Origin: Narthecium ossifragum
Lineage: Eukaryota; Streptophyta; Magnoliopsida; Dioscoreales; Nartheciaceae
Direction: 5' to 3'
Length of the DNA: 64,000 nucleotides
NCBI GenBank assembly: GCA_963920575.1
Contig: OY986969.1
Coordinates: 9,545,096-9,609,095 of the forward strand
The notes beneath the pieces were generated by a model that searched no databases, was not told where the DNA came from, and worked only from the letters and a program-made list of their open reading frames with translations. Positions 1 through 11,781 of this stretch are shown piece by piece (positions within the stretch are counted from its first letter, which is position 1; each line of letters begins with the position of its first letter). The translations under genes were made by a program, and so were the position numbers.

Positions 1-827
1 ACATGCATTGTGTTGCGCATTAGTTGCATCTGTGTAGAGCGTTGCCGATCCGGGGCTTTCGGGTAGCCCGGATCTAGCTCTAGGACCGTTGCGGGTAGCT
101 TGGTCTAGGTTTCGATTTGTAGTATTCAGTCGATTTCGATGATAGGATTAGATTGACCTAAATACATGTTGTTTGATGATTATAGAGGTCGTGTCGTTTC
201 CAAAGTCGTATTCGAAGTGTAGCCGGAGTCTGGTGTCCTTAAACTCTTGGGAGGAGGAGTGCCTACCCAGCGGTGTCCTGGCCCGCCAAGCAGTGTTCTG
301 TGTCCTGTTGAGAGTATGCAGTGTTTTGGGCCTGCGTTCACGGACTTTCGGTAGGGTTATGGGACCCTTGTATACACCTAGGATAGGCTTGGGGGACGAC
401 ACTGTTGTATTCCCTCCCTTGTGAGTGTCGTAGTGTAGTGTCCCTGCTGAGCTTAGTGCTCACTCCTACCCGGGCTGCGTTTTGCAGTGCTGGCGCTAGC
501 TCTTCTTCAGTTGCCCCTACCGGGCCGGTGCTTGGTGACGTGGCGGTGTCTGGCGGTGCTTGAGAGGTAGCGATCTTCCAGTTTTAACCCTTTTGTTATA
601 GATAGTCTCCTACGGGAGCGATAAATGTATAATTTCCATGTTTTGAGGTTTTGTAATATATGTCAGTTCAGTCTTTGGGTTTGTAATATTTGTTAAAACA
701 GGAGAATTATGATTTGCTAGGATAACCACTACGATTAGAGGGAAACCTCGCCAAAATTTCCGCAGTAGGTTAGGTTCCGCTTCGCATCGCCCCGCCCGGT
801 TGGGCCTACGCGGGTCGGGGCGTGACA
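1..827 (+). mobile_element. LTR family Y, copy 1 (right part only)
   Basis: The right part of a long LTR whose left end lies outside the window. It carries the family's conserved block of the type GGGTAGCCCGGATCTAG near 63-80, and it ends in GGGTCGGGGCGTGACA at 827. The same block and terminus recur in five other Y copies here. It is inserted in the Copia gag remnant that starts at 828. Orientation is inferred from a CT-rich promoter-like tract in the fuller copies; no internal coding region of this family is seen. Confidence 0.7.
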
Positions 828-1399
828 CCAGCAGCCTTTCGTCTGGTCTCTTCGTTCAGCACACAGCCTGTAACTTGGCTCAGAGATACTGCTCCGTCAG
901 GCGCTGAGTTGATGAGCGATACTACTAGGCTCTCCCAAGAATCTGGCAAAGAACTAAGCAGAAGTGATCCCTTCAGGTCGTCATCCAAAACCATCTTCAT
1001 GGTAGCAAGTTGATTGACGATGCTCTGGAACTCATTCAGGTGCTCGGCTATCGACTGTCCATCCAGGTACTTCAGATTCACAAGCTGTCGGATCAAAAAA
1101 GTTTTATTTCCAATAGACTTCCTCTCGTAAAGCTCGTGAAGCTTGTCCAAAAGATCTTTGGTTGTCGTCATCGTCGACACGTAGTGGTAGACACCATCTT
1201 CCAAACACTGTCAGATACTCGCCAAGGCCTTCCTGTCAAGCTTGTTTTATTCTCATTCCTCCATCTATTTAGGCTTCTTTTCTATTCCATGCAGAGGCTC
1301 ATAGAGATCCCTGCAGAATAAAAGATCCTCCATCTTTGTCTTTCATAGGTTCCAGTTGTTCCCGTTGAGTAGAATCATCCGTACAACGTTGGCGTCCAT
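828..1399 (-). pseudogene. Copia gag remnant (UBN2-type)
   Basis: Minus-strand fragment of a Ty1/Copia gag. The start codon is at 1399-1397, followed by the typical N-terminal motif MILLNGNNW and then KMEDLLF with DLYEPL. Downstream are TTTKDLLDKLHELY and FLIRQLVNLKY, typical of the UBN2/gag-polypeptide family of Tnt1-like elements. Several in-frame stops sit where tryptophan is expected (after NGNNWNL and near ASI), consistent with G-to-A decay of methylated DNA. The frame is cut at 828 by LTR Y; the rest of the element would lie left of the window. Nonfunctional. Confidence 0.8.
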
Positions 1400-1497
1400 C
1401 TCGCTTCTGCCAGAATCCAAACCCAGATGCTTCAGATCTTGATTATGGACTTAGAATCTTGATCAGGGATTCGAATCCCCCTAATCTCAGAACCTAG

Positions 1498-1509
1498 TCT
1501 CCGATACCA
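1498..1509 (-). other. Primer-binding site of the Copia remnant
   Basis: On the minus strand TGGTATCGGAGA lies two bases after the LTR end. It resembles the TGGTATCAGAGC primer site (initiator tRNA-Met) of plant Copia elements and fixes the LTR/internal boundary. Confidence 0.65.
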
Positions 1510-1511
1510 CT

Positions 1512-2219
1512 TGTTGGGGAATCTGAGGGGTCCCGGCGATGCCAGAGATACGCCAGATAGTGACGGGGATGTCGCAGCGGAAGACAAACAACCAAACCAC
1601 AAAGAAAAGGAAAAAGTGGAGACAAGGATTTACGTGAAAAAACCTACTAGCAACAACTGGAAGGAAAAAACCACGGGCAGCAGAGGAAATCTTCACTATG
1701 AGAGAGAGATTACAAAGCCCAAACCCTAGCAGAGACAAAGAGATCTCTCTCTAGGGTTGCCTACTCTCACACCTCTCACAATCCTCTCAACCACATCTCT
1801 ACCACACAAAAGAAACCCTATAAGCACTCTATTTATAACCTCCAAAGAGTATAAATCCGGATTAGATCTGAGCCGTTGGATTTGCCCATCCAGGAGGGAA
1901 AGATCGATCCCACTCAAGGGAAAGGATCGATCTTGTATGCACGAGATCGATGAATTCCAAAATCCTGAGTAGGATCGATCCTACTATATAGGAGCGATCG
2001 ATCCTTCCCTCAAAATCTCAGCATTCCGAAGAGGATCGATCCGCCATCGACCTTCATAAAAGTGTGCTCTCTGTCTCTTTTGTTTACCGAGTAGGATCGA
2101 TCCCTCTTTGAGAGATGGATCGATTCGCTGATAAATATCAAAGAGAGATCAATCCTACATGACTGGAAGGATCGATCCGTTCCTTGCTGCCGTCATCCTC
2201 ATGGGAGGAAAAATCAACA
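1512..2219 (-). mobile_element. Copia LTR A (5' LTR of the decayed element)
   Basis: On the minus strand the LTR runs from TGTTGATTTTTCC to CCCCAACA, followed by a primer-binding site and gag, so it is the 5' LTR of the element at 828-1399. A TATA-like ATAAATAG lies near 1829. The U3 part carries about seven exact copies of the palindrome GATCGATC, including the 18-bp perfect palindrome AGTAGGATCGATCCTACT at 1968-1985. It matches LTR B (3640-4369) in opposite orientation. Confidence 0.85.
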
Positions 2220-3151
2220 GCATGATTGTAATCAATGGACAAAAAGGAATGTATCCCTATGGAATTTAAGATCTTAGCAAGTGTCTACTTGATCCCTTTT
2301 TTTCCGGCATCATTCGAGGCTTTGCGTGTCTTTTATCTCAAACTCAAGCATTGAAAATATAGCCTAATCGATCTTGTGTTCGAATCATTATCATCTCTTG
2401 CTTTAAATAAGTGTCCATCCTAATCACGTAAAAGACTAGTGGGAACCGTGCCCCTGGCACGGTTGGGCACGGTTCTCTCTCTCACACCTCCTTCGACCCT
2501 TTCCTATTAATAAAATTAATCTATTTGATGTAAATATCTTACTAAAATTTATAATCAAAGACAGACAACAATACCATGCTGAAACATAAATACGCGTATA
2601 TGTACAACGCAACCAACGACGACTCAAAATTTCTCCACCCTGGCACGGTTGGGCACAGTCATCTCAAAGACAGACAACAATGCCATGCTGAAAAATGAAT
2701 AAACGTACACTTTACTATCCCTCTTATTCTTTCCCAGCAATTTGCAACAACTTTTCCACCTCTTATTCATTAATAGCTCATTATATATTCTCGAGAGATC
2801 CTATGTTTGGCCAAATACTGTTAATTTCACAGTTCATAACAAAAGGTGCGTGCCAGCACTAGATACGAGCATATCAACGCAGTTAGAATCCTTTTCCACT
2901 ATGCAATCTACCTATTTCTACGTAAACATTAAATTGCAGCAAAACCCATCAACTAATCAAAGCAGTTGCACTCATAGGTAAGAAGGAGAAGCGATCGATG
3001 CACTCGGAGAAGCAACGTCACCGATGGATGGTTGCTTACAGGTTATACTGAAAAAGGCACCGTAAAAAATAGGAAAAAAAGATGAGAAAATCAGTTTTAA
3101 CATGGAATCCAGTTCCCAATACAAAATTTATGGATTCAATGGGAAACAAAA

Positions 3152-3188
<37 letters not shown>

Positions 3189-3639
3189 ATTTAAAAGTCT
3201 ATTAATTACATCCATATAGTCTATTAATTAAAAAGTCTTTAGTATTAACATCCATATATATATGTGTTAGATAGTTACCTAATGGTCTATATAAAGAGCA
3301 CTGCATAAATTAATTATTAGCCACCGCAATCTATTCTTTACATTCATAAAAAAGATATGAAAACAATACAACGATGATGTAAGCCTAAGTACAGACATGC
3401 ATTTCCGGTCTTTTGTTGTTTAGAAGAGTTATAACCATTGGCCTTTAAGAATCATAGTAATATTCAAATAATTGGGGAAATGGGCACATTCGCATTGTCA
3501 TGATGGTGTAATTGAGCACCGACTGCAGCATACCAAACCTTGAAAGTTACTTGTATATGCTATTTAGTAAATCTTGCAATCGCAAAGTAAGTTCAAAGAT
3601 TATGGGAATGTCTCCGACTCATCTAGAGGATATCACTTA
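2220..3639. other. AT-rich spacer between inverted LTRs
   Basis: No gene recognised. It holds a partly duplicated segment (GGCACGGTTGGGCAC near 2457 and 2642, with GACAGACAACAA near 2561 and 2669) and an (AT)n microsatellite at about 3160-3185 after a poly-A run. Confidence 0.5.
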
Positions 3640-4369
3640 TGTTGACTTTTCCTCCCATGAGGATGACGGCAGCATGTAGGATCGATCTGTCTTCAAGAGA
3701 AGGATCGATCGCTCTCTGCAATTTATCAGCGGATCGATCCGTCTCTCCAAGAGGGATCGATCCGTCTCTCCAAGAGGGATCAATCCTACGTTGAAAACAA
3801 AAGAGACAGAGGGCACATGTTTGTAAAGATCAAGGTTAGATCGATCCTTCTTCGGGATGCTGAGATTTTGAGGGTCGGATCGATCGCTCCTATATAGCAG
3901 GATCGATCCTTCTTGGGATTTTGGAATTCATCGATCTCGTGCATACAAGGATCGATCCTTTCCTTGAGTGGGATCGATCCTTCCCTATTGGATGGAAAAA
4001 TTCGACAGCTCAGATCTAATCCGGATTTGTGTTTATTGTAGGCTATAAATAGAATGCTTTTAGGATTTCTCTTTGTGGTAGAGATGTTGTTGAGAGGATT
4101 GTGAGGGGTGTGAGAGTAGGCAACCCTAGAGAGAGATCTCTTTGTCTCTGCTAGGGTTTGGACTTTATAATCTCTCTCTCATAGTGAAGATTTCCTCTAC
4201 TGCCCGTGGTTTTTTCCTTCCAGTTGTTGCTGGTAGGGTTTTCCACGTAAATCCTTGTCTCCACTTTTTCCCTTTTCTTTGTGGTTTGGTTGTTTCTCTT
4301 CCGTTGCGACATCCCCGTATCTATCTGGCGTATCTCCACCATCGCCGGAACCCCTTAGATTCCCCAACA
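3640..4369 (+). mobile_element. Solo Copia LTR B, TSD ACTTA
   Basis: A 730-bp LTR running TGTTGACTTTTCC to CCCCAACA, flanked by perfect 5-bp target duplications ACTTA (3635-3639 and 4370-4374), so it inserted here and then recombined to a solo LTR. A TATA box (CTATAAATAG) lies near 4043. It holds about nine exact GATCGATC palindromes. It is the same family as LTR A but in opposite orientation, making a ~0.7-kb inverted repeat about 1.4 kb apart. A small ORF at 4142-4420 is an LTR by-product. Confidence 0.92.
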
Positions 4370-4374
4370 ACTTA

Positions 4375-7000
4375 TGTATTAATGTTAATGACCTTCCATA
4401 TGTATGACAGAAACCTTTGAAGAGTAATTGGTTTAAAATTTGTAAGGATCTTGAAGTTTAATGCAGGAAGTCACTAACAGCAGACTTTGACACTGAGCAA
4501 GGAAGAAATTTGTTGGGACGGTATAACACAGAGAATTTCCGAAGTCCCATAAACAAATTGACATGTAAAAAAATGAGGGCAAGAGTGAGATTCATCTAAA
4601 CTAAAGCCTCAAAAAAGATGAAAAAAAAAAAATACAACATAACAGAATTCCTGACCACCTATGTTAAATAGAAAATAATTAAGAAGCCTCTGTCGTCGCA
4701 CTTCATAGTGAAAGTTTACGAAAACAAAAGAAAATTGTATAGGGAAAAAAGAAACTAAAGAGAGGTGATTTAAAAAACTTTCACATGCTATATACCATAG
4801 AAAAACAAACCTTTGCATCAAGAAGTAGATACAATACATCCCTACAATCCCAAAACAAATCCAAAATAAAAGAAAAGAATTCCCAATTCCCAATTAAATT
4901 CCTCTTCTCCATACTCAGCAAGTCACAAAAAGTAAGAATAAAAACTACACCAACAAAGGGAAAGTGCTGCATGCATCAATACTTAACCACTTACACAGCA
5001 ATGCATAGATCAAATAAATTTAAGATGATTATTGAATTTGGCATTTGAAGCAAGTTATGTACAATTGTTGTATCATTGAATTATGTACATTTGTTGTATC
5101 ATTGAGACTTATTCTCTCTATGAAATATACAAATGTATTATACATTTAGTATTTGTGAAACTAATGCATCTGTATATGCCATTATCACATAATCAGCCCA
5201 AGTTCACATTATCGATTTAGTATTCTCCTCTTCTCTCTTCAACTTCAATGCTTTGCTGCCTGCAAAGCTATCATTGCAGCAGCTACTCTAGACTCTGTCT
5301 GCTGCTTCAACATCAAGATTTAGTTCATCAATGTTGCCTGAAGACCAAGGGCCATAAATGCTGGGTGTTATTATCTTAAGTTTCTCATATGAGAAGAAAA
5401 ATAGAGCAGTCCTGATGAAACCGAAAGAAGGCCCTAAATCATTAGCACGATGAACATAAACCCTTAAATCGAGCCATCATAAAAATTCAAAATAATTGAG
5501 CACGATGAACAAAATGGTACCAAGCTTATGACTTAGAAAAGAAGATCACCTTGTAAAAATGGCCAAATCCAACCTCTCCAAGCTTATGACTTACAATTTT
5601 CCCATCAAAGCCGCCACTAAGAGAAGACCATGTAAGAACTGAAAATTAGTTGAAAACATCAGCAGTTTAGTGCATCAAGTTTTGTATTGACCAAAGCTAA
5701 TTGCAGTTTTCAGAAAGTGACCTTTATATCATCTTAGAAGGACTTGATTGTGTATGACTTACATGTTATAGGCGTAAAAATAATATAGAGAGAACCGGAT
5801 CAGATCAGAGAAGGACAATAAAGAGAAACAACATTCACATGTGCACGATATATATTATTCAAAAAGTGATCCCAGAAATAGTCTTGATTTTAGACACACA
5901 TGTACAAAAGAAGAAAAAAAATGGTTAAATATTCCTATCATTTCACCAATTCTAGAAAAACATCCTCATGATGAAAGTTCAACATGCAGTAAAAATGAAC
6001 TGAATCAAGCTAAACTTTCTTCAAAGGGAACACAATTAAAAGTCAAGATATCCTTTGAAATAATGAAGTTGGTAGTTGAAATTCCATCTGTCAGACATAA
6101 ACCTACCATTTGCAGTTCCCAAGTACACCTTAATTAGAGAATGCAGCTTTATATAACACTTTATGTTCTTTACATAACACCTTAAAGATCTTTCGACTAA
6201 TTGTTGTGTGTCGCACTTTTATTATTGTGAGCATAATTTTCTACCAAGTGATAGAATGGATTTCTGCAGTATTCTTAAAAGTAATCAAAGCCCTTCAACC
6301 AGATAATGGAGTCGAGGGAGAAGAGAGAAAACTATGAAATAAAATTTCGCCATTACCTTTAACATAACAAACAATCACTGGCCTTATCATGTTGTTTGAT
6401 TCTATGAATACAGAGAAAACTATAGTATTGGAACCAAAATCTTTCACTTGAATCAGTTTCAACAGAATACACCCTACAAAAATTAGCCAAACATGCTGAC
6501 AATGAGCTGAGATAATAAGCTTCATCTCTTATTTGAAAACCTCCCATGCAACATAGATTGCAAGCTCTCTCTACATCATGATGTGCATATTATGTGGATT
6601 TGGGGCTTATGATGCTTCAAGTTTCACAAACGATAAAGATACATTAACCAACACATACACTATGGAAGACAATAAATCTAGATACCAACCAGATAATAGA
6701 TCTAGATACCAATCAGACAATAAAAACACATGATTGCTCACCTAAAGAGCTTACAGGGACTTGAAATGATTAAACTTAACATAAAGACTAAGACATGTTT
6801 CTGCATTTAAGAGGTGATCGAATGTTCCCTGGTCAAATACCATGCTATTATATGCCAAACATACGTTCCTAAACGTTCTCCCATGTAAATTCTTAGAAGG
6901 TATACTGAGTTTGATGTTTGCACCACAGGAGAGCTGAATCACTGAACCCATCTTGGCCTCATTTTCAATTCTTGCAAAGAATAGATAATTTGAATTTCTA
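4375..7000. other. AT-rich intergenic region, no gene recognised
   Basis: Only short ORFs without recognisable domains. A 27-bp direct repeat around TGTACATTTGTTGTATCATT lies near 5055-5105. A glycine-rich minus-strand stretch near 5540-5620 vaguely resembles a kinase P-loop but has no further kinase motifs. Confidence 0.5.
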
Positions 7001-7216
7001 CAAAGATTTATGCTTTGAACTTCATAAGCGAGGGATTCTATGAAGACTCAAACATCTTGCATTCATAGAGGAAAAAGGAAAAGAGGAAGACTAACCGATT
7101 CATGAATGCAAAGATGTATGCATTGAGCTTCAGAAGCTGGGGATTCTATGAAGACTCCAACATCTTGCATTCATAGAGGAAAAAAGAAAAGAGGAAGACT
7201 AACCGATTCATGAATG
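7001..7216. repeat. 108-bp tandem duplication
   Basis: Two adjacent copies (7001-7108 and 7109-7216). Each starts CAAAGATT/GTATGC and contains GGATTCTATGAAGACTC and CTAACCGATTCATGAATG. They differ at roughly ten positions. No function visible. Confidence 0.85.
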
Positions 7217-8387
7217 AAATTGGAACTCACAGCATAATAGGAAGTGGAGGAAATGACATAGCTAACATGTGTAATCGAGATGAAGAGATCGAGGTCAACA
7301 AAGAGGGAGAAGAAAAGATACTCATCGGAGATATGGCGATGCTGGGGGTCGACGAGGCTTGGATGACAGCGGGGATGTCGAGATCAGCCGGTTCTGGCGA
7401 CAGGGAGGAGACCAATAGCAACAGAGCTTGGCAGAGGAAAGGCAATGGTGGAGGAACGCGCAGAGGATGCGATGAGGAGGCAGGCACAATATCGGGTCGC
7501 ATGCGAGGATGGTTGAGGCAACCGCGATCTCCTCCGCTATGAAACAATGGAGTCCCTTAAGATATTAATCCAAAAAGATCTTATAAGAACAAAAATTACC
7601 TAAAAATACGAAAAGATTTAACCTGCTCAATCGCCAACCCCTCCAACTTGGACAACATGCTCCCGTGTCGGCGACGGGGATGGACTGAGGAGTGCAGATT
7701 GTGGTCGTCGACGGTTGGACTCGAGTGAAATGTGGCCGGCGAAGGCATTGGAGAGTGAGGCCGATGGGGGCTTCTAGCGAGGTCGTCTGAGTAGGGAGGA
7801 GGTCTTCTTGGTTGGAGAGAGGGCGGCGACCTCACGAGGAAGTGGTGGCGGTGATGGGCGGCAAGAGAGAGTGCAATGGAGCCTATGGGCTTGGAGCTCG
7901 AGGAGATCGGAGTAGGCTCGGGAGCCGCTTGTTCTTCCCAACACCTCGACGGCAACGATCCTCTCCCTTCTCACTCCTTTCCCCCCGCCCCGTGAACGAC
8001 ATCCACGGCAACGCATACTCCGATGCGAAGGACCGCAATGCCCTCGAAACGTTGGCCCGATGTTGACGACATCGATCGACCTCGACTCGAGCGCTCAACC
8101 GCCGCCGTCGGGGCGGATCACGAAGGCTCTGTACTCGGTGGCTACAGTTAGCGCTAGGTTTGGAGGGAGAGGGAGATTGCGTGCTAGTGCTAGGTCTGGA
8201 AGAAGTGGATTGGGGAATGGTGTCTCGGGGAAGTGTGGAGAAGGATCTATGGCCACGTAACAAAGCTAGCAGAATTATGCTCGGCTTGAGCGTTGCACCG
8301 TTGCCGTCGGGGCGGATCACGAAGGCTGACAGCGCGGTTGTCGATGGCAGAGAGGGAGCACCAGTGGTTGGGGGGCTTGGTGCTTAC
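7217..8387. other. GC-rich region without a supported gene
   Basis: GC-rich sequence with several overlapping ORFs on both strands, none with a recognisable domain. GCCGTCGGGGCGGATCACGA occurs twice (about 8104 and 8302). A block like GTCTCGGGGAAGTG followed by ATGGCCACGTA (8222-8260) recurs at about 10140-10180, on the other side of the inserted LTR. It may be an old repeat or a 5' gene fragment; I cannot tell. Confidence 0.4.
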
Positions 8388-10049
8388 TGATGGGAGACGT
8401 GGAAAGTGTCGTGGCTTAACGCGGCCGATCAAAATTAGAAATTTATTATCAAACTCCTAACTAACTACCTTTGGGGGTAGCTAGCGGTGAGTCCGAGTCG
8501 AATCCACAGGGAATGCGTAAGGAAACAATTAAACTACTTGGCCTAATCTAAGTGTTCCTACAAAGATAAATGAATGAAATGGTTTTTTGGGTTTTATGAT
8601 AAGGAAACTAAGAAAGCATGTAAATGATTCAATGGATAGATAGAGGTCCTAGGGAATCCCAATCCGAATTAGGCTCAATTGTAGCTTTCTAATGGATCAA
8701 GATGCGCAACCTTATCGAGACACTACAATATCGACTACCTTGTGGCTAACAACGGTCGTCGCTAACGAATACTTGGGTAAAGACTATCCGTCGCACTAGG
8801 TGTATGCTAGAAAGTCGACGATCGAGGGATTAGCTACGATCATCGCCAACGAGAAGTCGGGTTAGGATCATCTCGTCGCAAGGAATTGGGTTGTATGGAA
8901 TATGGTAATGGATCGAGGTGGTTCTAGCATCTCGAGTCCAATACACTACAAAAGATAGGATAGATGTTAGGTTAGATGTGGATTGGAGTGGTTCTAGCAC
9001 AACCAAGTCCCTAACCTAGTGCCAAGACTCCCTTCAACACAAGTGGCCATGGTTCTAGCACAAGCTACTCATTGGGGAATATCAACAAACACCTATTGGG
9101 CACAAGGTTCTAGCTTATGCATACCAAAGAATTCATCCATCCAACATTAGAATCCAACTACAAAGATATAGAAATGAAGAATAAATCCATACAATCTTGT
9201 CTCAATAGGGTTTACAACATAAAAATTCAAAGAAAACTATAAAGAAAACCTAAAACATCATGGTATTCCACTAGTTAAATAGATTAGCTACTCATCTTTG
9301 ATGGAGAAGCCATGGAGAAGAGATGGATCCTCTTCTTCATCAATCTCCTCCCTCTTGGATGAGAGCTCCCTTCCTTGCCCAAGGGGATTGCCCCTTTCCT
9401 TAGCCTCTTCTTCTCCCCAAAAGAATCCCCAAAATCCCCCAAAAGGGGTCTATTTATAGCCTCCAAGCATCCCTCACTCGGATTAGATCTGGACCATTGA
9501 TTTTACTCGGCTGGCACCAAAGGATCGATCTCTATATGGTAAAGGATTGATCCTCCTCTTGAGTTCTGGCTGCGCCCCGACGAGGATCGATCCTCTAGTA
9601 GATGGAGATTGATCCTAGAGAATGTTGCGTTCTGTCACTGGAAAATGTGCAAAAGGGATCGATCTTTTATATACAGAGGATCGATCTTCTTTTCTGCATA
9701 TTATCTCTTTTGCCATTCAGCACTGCGCATTGGTACGAAAAATGCCATAACTTCATCTAGGAAACTCGGAATCATGAACCGTAAAATTCTTCAGAAACTA
9801 GACTTTCATAGCTTTCCAATGATATATGGCACATTATCTGGTTCTTTCTGAGAAGATACAGTTTAATCTTTGAAGTTGACCCATGTACCTAAATGTGCTC
9901 GAATAGGCTCGTTTACGCTCCAAAGTTGATCTAACTTTTGTTGAAGGCTCTTATACCTGAAATACCATGAAGATTATTAGAAATACCTTGCTCGAAGACT
10001 AATAAAGGTAAATTAAGGGGTTAACTTGTGTACTTTTCACGTCTCATCA
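8388..10049 (-). mobile_element. Solo gypsy-type LTR (family Z-like), TSD CTTAC
   Basis: A 1662-bp LTR with inverted ends TGATGGGAGACGTG / CACGTCTCATCA, flanked by perfect 5-bp duplications CTTAC (8383-8387 and 10050-10054). Read on the minus strand it begins TGATGAGACGTG and then matches the start of the LTR at 23420 (ACCCCTTAA..TTACCTTT..TTAG), placing it in the same broad family as the gypsy element at 52315. About four GATCGATC palindromes lie at 9520-9690. No internal domain remains. Confidence 0.9.
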
Positions 10050-10054
10050 CTTAC

Positions 10055-10719
10055 GACTCACGCATGGGGTTGGGGGAGTGGAAGAAGTGGATCAGGGGCG
10101 CATGGGGTTGGGGGAGTGGAAGATGTCGATGGGGAACGGTCTCTCGGGGAAGTGGGGGGTGGGGGGTTGTATGGCCACGTAGGACTCCACGTAGGATTCT
10201 AGATAGGACAATAGGTGACAGCGGGACAAAGCCGATTGTGGGTTTAATTTTCTTCTTTTTTTCCATGGAAAGCTAATCAATTTAGTGGAATATCTTTAGA
10301 AGAAATACTCTTTTCATTGCACAAGCAACTTATTAGTCCAAGATGCTAGAAAATAAAGCGGGTTGGATCCAAATGTGTTTGAGTCCCAACAGATCCAACC
10401 CAACCCGAGTTGACATACAAAGATTAATCAAAAGATTCAAGGGCGATTTTAAATACACCCAAGATTTTACTAGATGCACCCCAGTAAAAATATTTTTAGT
10501 TAATACCCAACATACTTTTCAGCTATTTGACTCAAATACGCTCTTCACCATCGTCTTCTACCTTTGGACCTCCACCATCACCGCGACCGACCCCTAAACT
10601 TCTCCAGCCCAGCTCCTCCACAGGCAGTTGCTGTCTATCAGTTGGAAGACGACGGTGAAAGATGAGGAAGACAGTGAAGAATACGACGCGAAGGACATAC
10701 CTGGTTCGGTGTGAATGCA
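10055..10719. other. Spacer, no gene recognised
   Basis: It begins with GC-rich sequence related to that left of the LTR, then becomes AT-rich. No supported coding region. Confidence 0.4.
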
Positions 10720-10870
10720 TATGTTTGGTTGGAACCAACCGAACTTTCTATGTATGTTTGGATGGAACATACATAGAAAGTTCGATTGGAACCATCCGAA
10801 CATCCGAATGTTCGGATGGAACCAACCGAACATATGAACGGTTTCTATATACCGTACATACCTTATTTGA
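10720..10870. repeat. Cluster of TTCGG..CCGAA hairpins
   Basis: Successive inverted repeats. CGAACTTTCTATGTATGT (10740-10757) pairs perfectly with 10767-10784 around a 9-base loop. TCCGAACAT/ATGTTCGGA and GGTTGGAACCAACC follow. The TTCGGnnn..CCGAACAT design resembles the arrays near 23.0, 26.1, 41.5 and 48.3 kb. Confidence 0.75.
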
Positions 10871-10936
10871 ATGGTTTCTATATACCATAGATACCTTATA
10901 AGAATGAACAAATGATTTTGGAATGCGCATGATGTA

Positions 10937-11305
10937 CGGTCGATGAATGGATGGATCGTGAGTGAATAGAGGAGGATGTATGGATCGATCGTGAACAATG
11001 AAGGCTGCATTTTGAGTTAGACAGCTGAAGCGACGGTCGATGAATGGATCGACCGTGAGTGGATAGAGGAGGATGCATGTATCGACCGTGAACAATGAAG
11101 GCTGCATTTTGAGCTAGTTAGCCGAAACAACGGTCGATGCATGGATCGACCGTGAGTGAATAGAGGAGGATGTATGGATCGACTGTGAACAGTGAAGGCT
11201 GCATTTTGAGCTAAACGGCTGAAACGACGGTCGATGTATGGATCGACCGTGAGTGGATAGAGGAGGATGCATGGATCGACCGTGAACGATGAAGGCTGCA
11301 TTTTT
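10937..11305. repeat. 97-bp tandem repeat, about four copies
   Basis: Unit starts at 10937, 11034, 11131 and 11228, exactly 97 bp apart; the last copy is cut near 11305. Each unit has an imperfect palindrome CGGTCGATG..GGATCGACCG, a second GGATCGACCGTGAAC and GAAGGCTGCATTTTGAG. As 97 is not a multiple of three, the ORFs across it shift frame and are not proteins. Confidence 0.92.
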
Positions 11306-11781
11306 TAAGTGAGTTAAATGTGTACACCCACTCCGTTCGGTCATAATCCACCGCTGAATATAACTCGAATCGGCCAATATGACTGAATAGTTATCGTTCG
11401 ATCATCATTCACTGCTCAATATAAGTCGAATCGGCCAATCATAACTAAATGATTAGAGAGCATGGGGGTTTGAAATGGGTTGCCATGCGGAGAGCCGACG
11501 TGAACGCATGCCCTTAGGCCGCCGGTCTTCGGTCACCAACCGGGTCGGGAGGTAGAGGACGCTGACGACGTAGTTGCCGAGCATGCCGGGCGGTAAAGCA
11601 CGGTGAGCATAAATTAAAAATATTATGCAAAAAAGGTTATGATATATGCAGTAAAAATACAGTATTTTTAAATTCAGTCAGAGTAGTCAGGGAGACGGGA
11701 AAAAAACTCTTCTGTATTTAGAATCGCCCAGAATTAAAAACCGGAGGCCTATCCATCCAAATCCATCACCCTCGTCTCTCC
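11306..11781. other. Upstream region of the PPR gene
   Basis: Contains a duplicated short segment (CGAATCGGCCAAT near 11369 and 11429) and presumably the promoter and 5'UTR of the gene starting at 11782. No clear TATA box could be assigned. Confidence 0.4.

Noticed and set aside
5520..5625. Minus-strand glycine-rich stretch like a protein kinase P-loop (KLGEVGFGHFYKV)
   Set aside because: Too short; no other kinase motifs (VAIK, HRD, DFG) nearby, and it lies between direct repeats of AAGCTTATGACTTA.
10662..11377. Stacked ORFs on both strands with SIHSRSIHSS-like repeats
   Set aside because: Caused by the 97-bp tandem array and neighbouring palindromes; the unit length shifts the frame at every copy.
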